A stretch of DNA of 64,000 bases from Trichormus sp. NMC-1 (GTDB taxonomy: Bacteria; Cyanobacteriota; Cyanobacteriia; Cyanobacteriales; Nostocaceae), in contig NZ_LZQD01000007.1 of assembly GCF_001858025.1 (NCBI RefSeq), positions 33,703 to 97,702 of the forward strand, written 5' to 3'. Below are positions 35,290 to 44,991 of this stretch, piece by piece. The notes beneath the pieces are model-generated. The model was given only the letters and a program-made list of their open reading frames with translations, made no database searches and was not told the DNA's origin. Position 1 is the stretch's first letter; every line of letters begins with the position of its first letter. The translations under genes were made by a program, and so were the position numbers.

Positions 35290-35688
35290 ATGGCTACAAA
35301 TCGCCGCGTTTCCCGCGTTGCTGAATTAATTAAACGGGAAGTTAGCCAAATGCTGCTCAACGGTATTAAGGATGACCGTGTGGGTACAGGAATGGTAAGT
35401 GTCACTGATGTGGATGTTTCCGGTGACTTGCAACACGCTAAAATCTTCGTCAGCATTTATGGGACAGAGGAAGCTAAGGCTGAAACAATGGCGGGTTTAA
35501 AGTCAGCGACGGGTTATGTCCGCAGCGAACTGGGTGCGAGGGTAAGGCTACGTCGCACACCAGAAGTTCTGTTTATTGAAGATCGCTCTATAGAGCGAGG
35601 TACTAAAGTGCTGAGTTTATTAAACCAACTCCAGCAGGAGCGTCCAGTGGGGTTCTCAGATGAAAATGAGCCAGAAGTTCACGAATAA
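35290..35688 (+). CDS. rbfA: Ribosome-binding factor A
   Basis: Binds the free 30S subunit and helps maturation of the 16S rRNA 5-prime end. The 132-residue protein has the single KH-like domain of the family ([17 protein letters not shown] at the start, then [20 protein letters not shown]). GAAGGCGGA precedes the ATG. A strong terminator hairpin lies about 290 bp downstream at 35974-35996, after a mobile-element remnant. Confidence 0.96.
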   Translation: MATNRRVSRVAELIKREVSQMLLNGIKDDRVGTGMVSVTDVDVSGDLQHAKIFVSIYGTEEAKAETMAGLKSATGYVRSELGARVRLRRTPEVLFIEDRSIERGTKVLSLLNQLQQERPVGFSDENEPEVHE

Positions 35689-35740
35689 TTAGCTGAAAAT
35701 TGACCACATACTGGGTATGGGGTGTAAGAGAAAATGGGGT

Positions 35741-35797
35741 TTGACCGAAGAGGACGCGGACAGTGGGAGACGCACAGACGCGGAGAGTCGCCTGTGT
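35741..35797 (+). repeat. Dispersed repeat shared with 39866-39925
   Basis: GAAGAGGACG ... GTGGGAGACGC ... CGGAGAGTCGCCTGTGTC recurs in inverse orientation at 39866-39925 with small indels. It lies directly before the orphan IS605-type end, so it may be part of the same element. Confidence 0.65.
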
Positions 35798-35872
35798 CCG
35801 ACGTTCGAAGCAAATGGTTTCAAGCCCCCGACTACAGTCGTGGAGAAGAAAAAAGACATTCCTTGCTGAAAT

Positions 35873-35893
35873 CCCCTGGCTTTAGACATGGGG
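35873..35893 (+). mobile_element. Orphan IS605-type right-end hairpin with guide-RNA-like upstream sequence
   Basis: CCCCTGGC, loop TTTA, GACATGGGG, then TGTC, the same plan as the tnpB right end. The 70 bases upstream (TTCAAGCCCCCGACTACAG, AAAAAGACATTCCTTGCTGAA) are like the 3-prime part of tnpB-associated guide RNAs of cyanobacterial IS605 elements. No tnpB or tnpA is present. Confidence 0.55.
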
Positions 35894-35973
35894 TGTCCCC
35901 GTGTCTCCGTGTCCCCGTGTCTCCGTGTCTTCTTCAATCAGCACTCCGTACTCCTGAACAGTTATACAACCAG

Positions 35974-35996
35974 AAACCTGGCTCCACACCAGGTTT
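35974..35996 (+). terminator. Rho-independent terminator downstream of rbfA
   Basis: AAACCTGG, loop of seven, CCAGGTTT, followed by TTTAA. It lies about 290 bp after the rbfA stop, beyond the repeat elements. Confidence 0.65.
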
Positions 35997-36751
35997 TTAA
36001 TATAATTAGGGGTTAAATTAATCCATTAATAGCAGAATAGGTTAAAAAAATGTTAACAGATGGGTTGCTATAAAACTTACTGGTGTAACTTAGCCATTGT
36101 AACTTGCAATAGTTTATACCCTATTTCCGGCAAAAAATTGCTGGTCGATTCTTTTATGAAAACATTACAGACTTTACGATATTTATTTAGCTCATATCCA
36201 GTCTGGATAATTGCTTCTCAACAAAATTCACCGCGTCAGAGCGTCAGAGCGCGGTTCCCTAATGATAAGTCTATCTCTAGGGTGACGCTAAAGCTAAAAA
36301 TTGGACACAATATTAAACCGTTAGCAGCACTACTTCTGGTACATTTGCCCAGGGTGGCGTTAGCCATAATGCAGCTTGGGATGAATGACAGGAGCAAATG
36401 GGTGCGCCCCTGATTTCGAGTAAGTCGGGTAAGTTAAGTTATGGCAACCGCCGGTGAGGACATCAACAAATGATAAAACTTAGACACAAACAGACTTTCA
36501 ACTCTGTTACCTGTGAAGATTCACCTGCTATAACTACTCTGGTATTCATAATGTGAAGGGTATTTATCATCAATGTTATGATTCCTTGACAAACTTAATA
36601 TTTCTTTAGATAATTTACAGGTCTGTAGCGTCAAAATGATAATAGTTCCGTATAGCAAATTACAAAACCTAGCCACAGGTCTAATTATTGCCATCTTTGT
36701 TCCTGATTAATATTGGGAATACTATCTAAATGTAAATTTGTGAGTAAAAAC
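35997..36751. other. Repeat-bearing spacer, no gene supported
   Basis: Contains an open frame at 36060-36413 that I reject as coding (no start context, no family). Bases 36482-36513 repeat 1544-1575 with one difference. Confidence 0.5.
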
Positions 36752-36988
36752 ATGAGTGTGAATACGGTGCCTTCTATCAATTACTACTCTCTGGATGTCA
36801 TCCAGGACGAAGCACGCCAACTGGTGCAAAAGGGAATGTTGAGCCGTCAGCAACCAATATATACACTCTGCCAATACATCCCAGCCAGAGAGTGGGTATG
36901 TGTTGAATGTGAATTAGAGAAATGTGACTTTTTGTTGCGCGATCGCATTGGTGATTTAATTGGTCGGGAAGAATGGGACAACGACTAG
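36752..36988 (+). CDS. DUF4327 family protein
   Basis: A 78-residue soluble protein, start MSVNTVPSINYYSLDVIQDEARQL, with the compact Cys-containing middle REWVCVECELEKCDF and acidic end GREEWDND. I recognise this as the cyanobacterial DUF4327 family; function unknown. I took the ATG at 36752; an upstream TTG in frame would add 13 residues of low similarity. The gene stands alone. Confidence 0.85.
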   Translation: MSVNTVPSINYYSLDVIQDEARQLVQKGMLSRQQPIYTLCQYIPAREWVCVECELEKCDFLLRDRIGDLIGREEWDND

Positions 36989-37260
36989 TCAAGGATAAAT
37001 TTTAGATTTTGGCTTGGGTGTTAAGTAGTGGATGACATGACCAATTACTAGAAGCTAAATCTACGGTATAGCTCTGATTTTAATTTCCCAAGAAAGCAGA
37101 AAACCTACAGCCTAAACTTATACTACTTTTGCAGCAAGCCATATGTAAGATTGGCTACGCCTACGCATTGTCCTTTTAAAGTAGTAATTGTTTTGTTTAT
37201 ACTTGTTCAGAGTTGATGACTTTGGACAAGTATATTTTTTTGTACGTGATACTTTGTGAG

Positions 37261-37614
37261 TTAACCGACTTGCTCTAAATACTGGTTAATATCCTCAATA
37301 ACGCGAGTGAGTTCAGCTTCTGTAGTTACGCGAAGGTTGACGTTGCGGACAGTGAGCAGAACTTTAGCAGCAAAGGGAGTAGGCCAGATATTAGGATTGC
37401 AAAAAACTTCTAAAAAAACCTCGCCAGTGTAGCGATATTCCAAAGGAGGTTGGGGAGTAACTTTACCACCACCTGGAGTGGGTTTAGCAGTAACAGCTTT
37501 CAGACTTGTCATTAATTCGTCTATTGCTGCTTTTAATTCTCGTGCGGCTTGGGGTGAAAAACTAAAGGATACAGAACCTTCACCTAGATTCAGTGTGAGA
37601 GAGGTAGAAGACAT
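37261..37614 (-). CDS. Hypothetical protein
   Basis: A 117-residue soluble protein that I cannot assign. It starts with a beta-rich segment SLTLNLGEGSVSFSFSP, then a helix (ARELKAAIDELMTSLKAV), a Pro/Gly linker, and an alpha-beta end. No signal peptide or membrane helix. Convergent context: nothing close. Confidence 0.7.
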   Translation of the reverse strand: MSSTSLTLNLGEGSVSFSFSPQAARELKAAIDELMTSLKAVTAKPTPGGGKVTPQPPLEYRYTGEVFLEVFCNPNIWPTPFAAKVLLTVRNVNLRVTTEAELTRVIEDINQYLEQVG

Positions 37615-37779
37615 AGAGCTTTTTGGTTAAAACTTCTTGGTAATTACATATTTTACTGGATGGGGTGATGGGGTGAAAAATTGCTGCTTTTTTGGCAGGA
37701 TCAAAAATCGCATCCGTTGGATTTAGACAATTTGCAGATAATGAAACTGGAAAATATCGTAAAATATCTTAGTTATTAA

Positions 37780-37794
37780 TGATAATAATAGTCT
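37780..37794. promoter_or_regulatory. Zur-box-like sequence upstream of the CDF transporter gene
   Basis: TGATAATAATAGTCT matches 11 of 14 defined positions of the Anabaena Zur box TGATAATNATTATCA as I remember it. It lies about 200 bases upstream of a metal-efflux gene. A match of this quality may be chance in AT-rich DNA. Confidence 0.25.
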
Positions 37795-37996
37795 GTTATA
37801 GGCGATGATAATCCCCAAATACATCAGGATTGTAGCTAATTTTAGTTAAAAATAATCTCAATAAATTAGTAGTAAATTTAGAGGCTGTCGATAGACTTAT
37901 TCCTTATGGAGTAGGACTTTGATACATTTTATTTGTGTTGATTTGTGCTTTATGTTTTACAGTAGAAGTCATAGAACTTGATGTTATAAATTATCT

Positions 37997-38902
37997 ATGA
38001 CTTACGATAATCGCGCCGAAGTGCGAAAAGTTTTAATTATTACCCTATTACTTAATTTGTTTGTAATGGGATTAAAGGCATTTGTGGGGTACTCAACAGG
38101 TTCTCTCAGTTTGTTAGCTGATGCATTACATAGTGTGACAGATAGCGCCAACAATGTTTTAGGATTGTTTACGAGTAGGTTTTCTTGCCCATATCCAGAT
38201 CGAGAACATCCCTATGGACACCACAAATTTGAAGCGGTAGGAGCCTTGGGAATTGCGGCTTTTTTAGGAATAGCCTGTTTTGAGATTTTGCAAGGAGCAG
38301 TGGAGAGAATTCTTAAGGGTGGTGAACCTGTAAAAATAACAGCAGCAGAACTGTGGTTATTACTGCTTGTCTTAGGTGTGAATATTTTTGTCACCTTTTA
38401 TGAACGTAGTGTAGGTAAGCGGATAGGTAGCCCAATTTTGATTGCTGACGCTACACATACGATGAGTGATGTTTGGGTGACGATTGCGGTACTTGGTGGT
38501 TTGATTGGTATTTGGTGGTTAAATTTTCAATGGCTAGATGTGGTCTTAGCCTTTCCTGTGGCTTTATTGGTATTTTGGAGTGGATGGTCAGTTTTAAAAG
38601 AGAATTTGCCTTCTTTAGTCGATGAAATGGCGATCGCTCCCGAAGCCATTCATGCGATCGCTGTTAGTGTTCCTGGAGTGGTTAACTGCCATGATATCGC
38701 CTCCCGTGGTGTTCTTGGCCGCCAAGTTTTCGTAGAAATGCATTTAATAGTAGATGCACCAGATGTAGAAACTGCTCACCGTATTACCGAAGAAGTAGAA
38801 AACCAATTAGAAGCACGCTTTAGTCCAGTCAGAATTTTAATTCACGTTGAACCCCCAGCATACCAGTCTGAAAGCATTAGCTTTGAACCAGGAGTAAAAT
38901 AG
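37997..38902 (+). CDS. Cation diffusion facilitator metal transporter
   Basis: CDF family exporter of divalent metals (Zn2+, Fe2+, Mn2+ or Co2+; which one is not decided by the sequence), probably a homodimer in the cytoplasmic membrane. The 301-residue protein has six membrane helices, the metal site motifs LLADALHSVTDSANN in helix 2 and IADATHTMSDVWV in helix 5, and a C-terminal cytosolic dimerisation domain (about 205-290) with HDIASR and VEMHLIV. The exchange is typically with protons. Monocistronic, with a possible Zur-like site upstream. Confidence 0.94.
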   Translation: MTYDNRAEVRKVLIITLLLNLFVMGLKAFVGYSTGSLSLLADALHSVTDSANNVLGLFTSRFSCPYPDREHPYGHHKFEAVGALGIAAFLGIACFEILQGAVERILKGGEPVKITAAELWLLLLVLGVNIFVTFYERSVGKRIGSPILIADATHTMSDVWVTIAVLGGLIGIWWLNFQWLDVVLAFPVALLVFWSGWSVLKENLPSLVDEMAIAPEAIHAIAVSVPGVVNCHDIASRGVLGRQVFVEMHLIVDAPDVETAHRITEEVENQLEARFSPVRILIHVEPPAYQSESISFEPGVK

Positions 38903-38920
38903 TATCAGTAACCCAAGTCT

Positions 38921-39352
38921 TCAGCAAAGGTCGTGGTATTTACTGCTTAAACATTGACTAAGTGTGACTAAATTGGCGATAATTGCCACTAATTCACTTG
39001 GATCAACAGGTTTAGCTACATGATTTTGAAAGCCAGCTTCTAAGGCACAGATACGATCCTCACTATCTGCATAAGCAGTAAGAGCAATAGCAGGAACTCG
39101 TCCTCCTTCATCTGCTTTGAGCGATCGCACCTTACGAATGAAGGTATAACCATCTTCATCAGGCATAGCGATATCGCAGATTAACGCATCAGGTTTTAAC
39201 TTAGGTAGTATTTCTATGGCAGACGCAGCCGATGGAACTGCTGTAACACTAGCGCCATCTGCTTCTAAAACTATAGAAACGTAAAAGCGGCTATCTTCAT
39301 CATCATCAACCACAAGAATGCGTAAGCCAGTTAAAGGGAGATTAGCTTGCAT
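38921..39352 (-). CDS. Single-domain response regulator
   Basis: CheY-like receiver, 143 residues, no output domain. Acidic pocket VVDDDEDS near residue 14, phosphoacceptor Asp in LICDIAMPDEDG near residue 59, Thr in AIALTAYAD and Lys in VAKPVDP. It may act by protein contact with a hybrid kinase encoded elsewhere; no kinase is beside it. The convergent CDF gene ends 18 bp away. Confidence 0.93.
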   Translation of the reverse strand: MQANLPLTGLRILVVDDDEDSRFYVSIVLEADGASVTAVPSAASAIEILPKLKPDALICDIAMPDEDGYTFIRKVRSLKADEGGRVPAIALTAYADSEDRICALEAGFQNHVAKPVDPSELVAIIANLVTLSQCLSSKYHDLC

Positions 39353-39594
39353 AATATCTCCATTAGTGTTGGGAATTAGAAAGAAGCATATTCAATCAGC
39401 TTCTTGTTTTATCCTCAGCCATCAAACCAAGAGTAATTTTACTGCGATCGCTGATCATTTAGCCCAAACAAAAATAAGCTCCATGTTTCCCCCACAAGGA
39501 GCGAATGTAGAGACGTTGTATATAAGGGATTGCCAAGAAATAAATTATCCCAATCAACGCATATCTCAGAGGCTCAGAGAGAGGAGAAATAGAT

Positions 39595-39686
39595 AGGACT
39601 TACGCAAGATTGAACTCAAAACCTGATTCTTGCGTAGGGGTAATTCATGAATTACCCCTACTTCCGGTCTGTTTTGCGTAAGTCCT
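39595..39686. mobile_element. 92-bp MITE with 13-bp perfect terminal inverted repeats
   Basis: AGGACTTACGCAA at 39595-39607 and its exact inverse TTGCGTAAGTCCT at 39674-39686 bound a gene-free element. At its centre, 39634-39661 is a perfect 28-bp palindrome with arm GTAGGGGTAATTCA. The TIR is like that of IS630-type MITEs in cyanobacteria. Confidence 0.88.
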
Positions 39687-39865
39687 GATAGAGAAGATTT
39701 TCCGCTATTTTTGGGATATTTTCTGATTTGTAATCTCAAGTCCGGTTAATTGCTTAACAAAAAACTCTCCGCTTAAAAAGGAAGAAGTACGTTCGCGCAG
39801 CTTGTCCTTCAGGACAAAGACAGAGGGCAGAAGGGAATCCCCATAAATAAATTTAGGGGATTTAA

Positions 39866-39925
39866 CAAAGACACAGGCGACTCTCCGCGTCTCCCACTCT
39901 GGAGCGTCCTCTTCAGTCAACCGGA
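39866..39925 (-). repeat. Inverse copy of the 35741-35797 repeat
   Basis: On the minus strand this reads GACTGAAGAGGACGC ... GTGGGAGACGCGGAGAGTCG, closely like 35741-35797. On the same strand it continues into a hairpin AATCCCC ... GGGGATT (about 39833-39863). Confidence 0.6.
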
Positions 39926-39932
39926 CACGATA

Positions 39933-41555
39933 TCATTCCCATTCAATGGTTCCAGGTGGCTTAGAAGTGATATCGTAAACCACGCGGTTTACCCCTTTCA
40001 CCTCGTTGACAATGCGGGTAGAAATCGCTTCTAAGACCTCATAAGGCACACGCGCCCAATCCGCTGTCATCCCATCTTCACTAGTGACAATCCGCAAGAC
40101 AATCGGGTAAGCGTAGGTACGTTTATCACCCATTACACCCACACTCCGAATCGGTAGCAATACAGCGAATGCTTGCCAAACTTCATGATACAAGCCGCGC
40201 TGGTTAATTTCTTGGCGGACAATTAAATCGGCATCGCGTAAAATATTTAACCTGTCGGCGGTGACTTCACCTAAAATGCGAATTGCTAAACCAGGCCCTG
40301 GGAAAGGTTGTCTTTGGACAATTTCTTCTGGTAAACCGATAGAACGACCAACTTTGCGGACTTCATCTTTAAAGAGTTTCCGCAATGGTTCCACCAGTTT
40401 AAATCTCAAGTCTTTGGGTAAACCACCAACATTGTGATGACTCTTGATTTTGACTGCTACCCGTTCACCTGTTTTAGGATCAACGTTGGTATCAGCAGAT
40501 TCAATTACATCTGGATACAATGTACCTTGAGCTAGGTAGTCAAAATGACCAAGGTCTTTGGATGTTTCTTCAAAGACGCTAATAAATTCATGTCCTATGC
40601 GGCGGCGTTTTTCTTCGGGGTCTGTGACACCGGCAATAGCGGCAATAAAGCGATCGCGTGCATTCACATATTTTACCGGAATGTGAAACTGTTCTTGGAA
40701 CAACTTCAACAATCTTTCTGGCTCTAACTTCCGCATAAAGCCTTGATCAATAAACACACAAGTCAGCTGTTCACCAATGGCTTTATACAGCAAAAATGCC
40801 AGAGTTGAAGAATCTACACCTCCAGAAAGCGCCAACAGCACCCGCTTATCACCGACTCTAGCGCGAATTTCCCGAATAGACTCTTCTACAAAAGCTGCTG
40901 TTGTCCAAGTCGGTTCACAGTCACAGATGTGATAAACAAAGTTGCGAATTAATGCTAAACCACCAAGGGAATGTACGACTTCAGGATGGAACTGTACACC
41001 GTAGAGTTTCTTGTCGTGGTCTGCAATAGCCGCACAGGGAGTATTTTCTGTATGTGCCAGTAATTCAAATCCTGGTGGTATTTGTGTCACTGAGTCGCCA
41101 TGACTCATCCACATTGTTGTGCCATCTTCAACATTAGTCAGCAAGTCTGTGGGGTCATCTATATATAATGATGCCTTGCCGTATTCACCTCGTTCAGCTT
41201 TGGTGACTTCCCCACCCAGTTGGTTGACCATCAGTTGCATACCGTAGCACACACCTAAGATGGGGATTCCCAACTTCCAGATTTCTGGGTCACAATGGGG
41301 AGCGTTATCGCCATATACTGAATTTGGACCGCCGGACAAAATAATTCCTTTGGGATTTAGTTGTTGTAAATGTTCAGCTGTTGTCCGATAGGAAAGAACT
41401 TCAGAATATACTTGAGTTTCGCGGATACGACGGGCAATTAGTTCTGAATATTGAGAGCCAAAGTCTAAAATTACAATTATTTGGCGATCAAGCTTTCTCA
41501 AATTTGATTGTGTTTGAGATGCTTGTTCGGTTGGTAGAGTCACCGCTGTATTCAT
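39933..41555 (-). CDS. guaA: GMP synthase (glutamine-hydrolysing)
   Basis: Converts XMP to GMP with glutamine and ATP, last step of guanine nucleotide synthesis. The 540-residue protein has the N-terminal class I amidotransferase domain (Cys in [10 protein letters not shown] near residue 99; His and Glu in GVQFHPEV), the ATP pyrophosphatase P-loop [16 protein letters not shown] near residue 243, and the C-terminal dimerisation domain ending [14 protein letters not shown]. Monocistronic. All catalytic parts are present. Confidence 0.98.
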   Translation of the reverse strand: MNTAVTLPTEQASQTQSNLRKLDRQIIVILDFGSQYSELIARRIRETQVYSEVLSYRTTAEHLQQLNPKGIILSGGPNSVYGDNAPHCDPEIWKLGIPILGVCYGMQLMVNQLGGEVTKAERGEYGKASLYIDDPTDLLTNVEDGTTMWMSHGDSVTQIPPGFELLAHTENTPCAAIADHDKKLYGVQFHPEVVHSLGGLALIRNFVYHICDCEPTWTTAAFVEESIREIRARVGDKRVLLALSGGVDSSTLAFLLYKAIGEQLTCVFIDQGFMRKLEPERLLKLFQEQFHIPVKYVNARDRFIAAIAGVTDPEEKRRRIGHEFISVFEETSKDLGHFDYLAQGTLYPDVIESADTNVDPKTGERVAVKIKSHHNVGGLPKDLRFKLVEPLRKLFKDEVRKVGRSIGLPEEIVQRQPFPGPGLAIRILGEVTADRLNILRDADLIVRQEINQRGLYHEVWQAFAVLLPIRSVGVMGDKRTYAYPIVLRIVTSEDGMTADWARVPYEVLEAISTRIVNEVKGVNRVVYDITSKPPGTIEWE

Positions 41556-41926
41556 GATTGCGAGAGTGTGTCTTTAAGGATAAATCGGTCTAATTGTAAG
41601 AATTCAGGAGTCAGGAGTCAGAATGCTTATAAAATCAGGAATAGAGAGAATTGAGATTTTCTCAACATCATCAAATTTGACTCGAAAAGCCTTTATTCTT
41701 CTGACTTATGTATTCTCTATCCTGAATACTTACGTCAAATTTAACGTGGTCACCATTTCCGGCTTTTTAGGCTAGTAATAGTCAGAAAAACCTATATAGA
41801 TAGACGCGACTGCTGACGCGTCTGTTGAGCCGATAAATCTAGTTGGGTATGAAAAGCTACAGATGACTCTATAGTAGGTAATCCAAAAAATTATTTATTT
41901 GGTTTATTATGATAATTCATAATAAG
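41556..41926. other. Spacer guaA-cbiD with a palindrome
   Basis: A CAGGAGT repeat pair (41606-41620) and AGACGCG/CGCGTCT inverted repeat (41802-41823). No purine riboswitch was seen before guaA. Confidence 0.5.
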
Positions 41927-43042
41927 TTAACATAATTTTTCTATTAACATACCACCAGTTTTACTTTTGACGATAATTTGGCGATCGCGGTCAAAAAGAA
42001 CTGAACCACAGACTGTGGTGTTCATACCCCTGTCGGTGTGGCTGTGAATATATTCTTGGCAACGAATATCAATGGTTTCAGCAAGGCTACCATAAACTTG
42101 ATTGACCCAATTACTGGCAGTAGAATGATCGAGCGATCGCAGGTGTTTTAATGCTGCTTCCGCAGTAGGGCTATGAAACACTGTTTGTATATCTGGAGAC
42201 TGTAAACCCAGCATTGCACAGTGTGCTGCTAAAATTTCCCGTCGGCCATCAGCTAAATGATGATGGGTGTGAAAAATTCCCCCTGCGAGTTTCATCAGTT
42301 TACCGTGATAGCCAAATAATAAAATTTCTTTCACTCCTAGCAAGTCAGCTTCTACTAACATCGGTCCAATCCAGTTAGCAGTTTTTACCAATTGTTCCGA
42401 ATTTATCCCTAGTTTTCGCGCTAAATCTAAGCCGTTTTCGCCAATACAGAAGACTAAATTTTCAAACCGACTAGCTTTATCTTGTAACTCCCCACGAAAA
42501 GCTGTGAGTTGATCTGGTGTACTCAAAGGTTGAGAAATCCCCGTTGTTCCTAATAAAGAAAGTCCTTCGACTACACCAAAAGCAGCATTGGAAGTTCTCA
42601 GGGCAAGCGATCGCCCTTCCGGTAAAATAATCGTGACGGTGATTTTTTCCCCTGCTGTGAGCAACCGCTGCAAATTCTCTGTTAACAACCTTTGAGCATA
42701 ACCATAAATTGCAGCTTTCCCCTCACCATTCAATTGCTTACCAATTCCCTCACCACCCTTAATCACAACTGATTCCCCATCTCCCTCGAACCATTGCACC
42801 AACGCCCAAATTGGCGTATTTTTAGTCAAATCGAGGTTATCACCCGGATCACTGCGGGTAATTGCCAAAGCGCTATTTTCAGATAGTCCTGCTACTTGTT
42901 CAATTGGTATTTCGGCGATTACGTCCGGTTCAATCAAATCTACTGAAGTTACAGACAGGGGTTGACCATGACGTAACCAGTGTAAAGCGGCAACAGCAGC
43001 AGCACAAGCAAAAACGGGAAGGGTGTATCCAGAAAGGGACAT
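41927..43042 (-). CDS. cbiD: Cobalt-precorrin-5B (C1)-methyltransferase CbiD
   Basis: SAM-dependent C1 methylation in the anaerobic (early cobalt) route to cobalamin. The 371-residue protein opens MSLSGYTLPVFACAAAVAALHWL and has DPGDNLDLTKN, GGEGIGK and the conserved FGYHGKLMKLAGGIFHTHHHLADGR near residue 250. I chose the ATG at 43042; a TTG lies two codons upstream. Other cobalamin genes are not in the window, and no cobalamin riboswitch is upstream. Confidence 0.95.
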   Translation of the reverse strand: MSLSGYTLPVFACAAAVAALHWLRHGQPLSVTSVDLIEPDVIAEIPIEQVAGLSENSALAITRSDPGDNLDLTKNTPIWALVQWFEGDGESVVIKGGEGIGKQLNGEGKAAIYGYAQRLLTENLQRLLTAGEKITVTIILPEGRSLALRTSNAAFGVVEGLSLLGTTGISQPLSTPDQLTAFRGELQDKASRFENLVFCIGENGLDLARKLGINSEQLVKTANWIGPMLVEADLLGVKEILLFGYHGKLMKLAGGIFHTHHHLADGRREILAAHCAMLGLQSPDIQTVFHSPTAEAALKHLRSLDHSTASNWVNQVYGSLAETIDIRCQEYIHSHTDRGMNTTVCGSVLFDRDRQIIVKSKTGGMLIEKLC

Positions 43043-43072
43043 GAGCAAAATTCACAATGTAAGAATTCAGGA

Positions 43073-43100
43073 GTAGGGGCGTATTGCAATACGCCCCTAC
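43073..43100. repeat. 28-bp perfect palindrome
   Basis: Arms GTAGGGGCGTATTG and its exact inverse complement. One of a family in this window (see 33757, 39634, 46606; 20-bp core also at 63703-63722). Confidence 0.9.
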
Positions 43101-43111
43101 AGGAGTCTTAC

Positions 43112-43411
43112 TTAGACTCCTACTTCTGATAATAGGACTTGCATAGCTTCCCAAGAGATTCCTCTTTCGATATAACGGGGTGATTCAGGATTATAAGGGC
43201 TACCGATGCGGTCAATACCGAGAATTGTGGCTTCATCTGGTAAAACAGGTACATCCGGGTCAGAGGCAGTGGGACGCATCAAAGAACTAGAAAAACCTTT
43301 AAAAATTGCGATCTTGTCCTGTTCCTCAGTCATGTTGATCGTGACAATTAGGACTTCTTGAGGGCGTTTGACAGTATATTGCTCTAGCCGTTTACCAATG
43401 GAATTATTCAT
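43112..43411 (-). CDS. Conserved cyanobacterial protein (DUF7734-like)
   Basis: A 99-residue soluble protein, MNNSIGKRLEQYTVKRPQEVLIVTINMTEEQDK, with a central FKGFSSSLMRPTASDPDVPVLP and ending in GISWEAMQVLLSEVGV. I recall this as a small conserved cyanobacterial family (DUF7734), function unknown; the label is from memory. The ATG at 43411 is used; the TTG just before it is unlikely. Upstream of cbiD on the same strand, with a palindrome between. Confidence 0.78.
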   Translation of the reverse strand: MNNSIGKRLEQYTVKRPQEVLIVTINMTEEQDKIAIFKGFSSSLMRPTASDPDVPVLPDEATILGIDRIGSPYNPESPRYIERGISWEAMQVLLSEVGV

Positions 43412-43486
43412 CAATCAAAAACCGTGTAACTTATTTACTCATCTGAAGTATTTACATCTGAAATTAATTTTCATTTTTCATCTTTT

Positions 43487-44077
43487 TTATTGTGTGGCTG
43501 AACGCCCCTGTTTGCCTAGCTTAATCAGCACGAAGTAGCTTAAATAAACCACATAAACTACTAAACCAATTATGCCTAGAAAGCTGAGAAAAGCAGGCTT
43601 GCTATTGTAATGGAAGTAATCTTTAAACATTAATGGTGCTTCCAACCAAACTCTACAGTAGGAGCTTTTGAGGGAACTTTCAGAAAAAGCACAACCCAAA
43701 AAAGGTACAAGAGCTACTGTACTCAGAATACAGTAAACAGTTGTTGCCCAGCGCCAAGATGTGAAAATTAATTTCAATAAACCACTGGATTGATATTCAA
43801 TTTCATCGTTGATATCAACCCAGAACCATAGAGAAATGGGGATGAGAATACGAGCTATTAAAGCAGAAATAAAACTTACGGCCAATCCACCAATCATTAA
43901 GTAAAGTGTTATTAGCAATAAACTTGCTACTCGCCAGTAAATCATTAATAAGCGTTGTATTGCTTCTGATTTTTGTGCAAATGCCCAAATTAGCAGAATC
44001 AGGGGAATAATTACTGTAAATAATAAGGCTAATCTATATTCCATCCAGACGTAAGGGCGAAACCAAATTTGTGGCAT
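43487..44077 (-). CDS. DUF3177 membrane protein
   Basis: A 196-residue polytopic membrane protein with about five helices (for example LALLFTVIIPLILLIWAF near 15 and SLLLITLYLMIGGLAVSFI near 52). It fits the DUF3177 family; function unknown. Upstream of the DUF7734-like gene on the same strand, 75 bp apart. Confidence 0.85.
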   Translation of the reverse strand: MPQIWFRPYVWMEYRLALLFTVIIPLILLIWAFAQKSEAIQRLLMIYWRVASLLLITLYLMIGGLAVSFISALIARILIPISLWFWVDINDEIEYQSSGLLKLIFTSWRWATTVYCILSTVALVPFLGCAFSESSLKSSYCRVWLEAPLMFKDYFHYNSKPAFLSFLGIIGLVVYVVYLSYFVLIKLGKQGRSATQ

Positions 44078-44745
44078 AAATTGTGTTAGGTTTGTCAGGT
44101 TTTTTAGGTGATAAATCTAATATTTATCGAACAGAATTCAGGAGTCAGGAGGAGGCAGTGCGGTGGACGGGTTCCCCGACTTGTAGCAACTGCCGTCAAC
44201 TGCCGTTCAGAATACAGGAAAGGTATTCTGTGCGAGTGGCGGATGAATAAACGGGTTTAATACCCCCACCAAATCTACGATTTGGTGGTCTACCCTTCCC
44301 GGAGGGACACTTCGTGAACGGGAACGCCAAGGGCGAACAATTAGTTGCGAGTCCCAATCCCCGACTGATTGATTCTGACTCCTGGCTCCTTCTTCAATTA
44401 TCTTTTATTTGATAGTTTAATTAAGGCAAAAAAGCAAGCAACTCATGAATCTGTAGCTGATATTCTGCACTTAGATAAAATAGTACCAGGAAGAATTTAG
44501 GAATTCAGCCCAATCTATTTTTTATTCAGCATACCGAGAAAAAATGCTTTCTTTGCTTTCTTTTTCAAGGTTGTGGCTGAGGTTTTGTCCTCTGCATAAA
44601 CGCCTTCACATTCCCCACACGCAAAAAAAATGAGTAAAGGGAGGATATGAGATGGATATGGAGTGGTGGGAAGGTGCAAGATAATCAGTTAATAGATCGT
44701 GGTTGCTTGCCCACTAGACTAGAAGAAAAGGTATTAACTCAATTT
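44078..44745. other. Repeat-rich spacer
   Basis: Contains CAGGAGT units, a GTCAACTGCCGT-type duplication (44186-44206), an ACCACCAAATCG-type inverted repeat (44266-44292) and REP-like GGAGGGACACTTCGTGAACGG at 44302. No gene. Confidence 0.55.
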
Positions 44746-44991
44746 CTAGTCTTCGTAAAGTCGGCACTCATCTGCTTCGGGATTAGCATCACAGTATTTT
44801 TCTAAAGAGTTTTTTGGCTTCTCTTGACGCTGGTGGGAAGCTTCAGCTTGCAGTTCTTCAACTGCATCCCAAGCCGCAGCACATTCAGGCGAACCGCTAC
44901 CTGTAGTGTCACAGACTACACGCGCTTGTTCAATTTCTTCCTGGATCTTGTCTTGAATATCGGGATTTGCTGTTTCTTGGATATTTGTCAT
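44746..44991 (-). CDS. cp12: Calvin cycle regulator CP12
   Basis: Small disordered protein that, when oxidised, binds GAPDH and phosphoribulokinase and switches off the Calvin cycle in the dark. The 81-residue protein has both cysteine pairs, Cys27/Cys37 and Cys67/Cys76, the PRK-binding AWDAVEELQAEASH motif, and the C-terminal GAPDH-binding YCDANPEADECRLYED. Redox control by thioredoxin is known for the family; a thioredoxin gene is at 11004. Monocistronic. Confidence 0.97.
   Translation of the reverse strand: MTNIQETANPDIQDKIQEEIEQARVVCDTTGSGSPECAAAWDAVEELQAEASHQRQEKPKNSLEKYCDANPEADECRLYED

Larger units (their letters stand above)
39353..39932. other. Repeat-rich spacer
   Basis: Holds a 92-bp TIR element (39595-39686) and the inverse copy of the 35741-35797 repeat. 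No gene supported. Confidence 0.6.

Noticed and set aside
36060..36413. Frame of 117 residues after rbfA
   Set aside because: Composition not protein-like, no start signal, in a repeat-rich spacer.
39705..39920. Minus-strand frame of 71 residues after guaA
   Set aside because: Coincides with the dispersed repeat and has no family.
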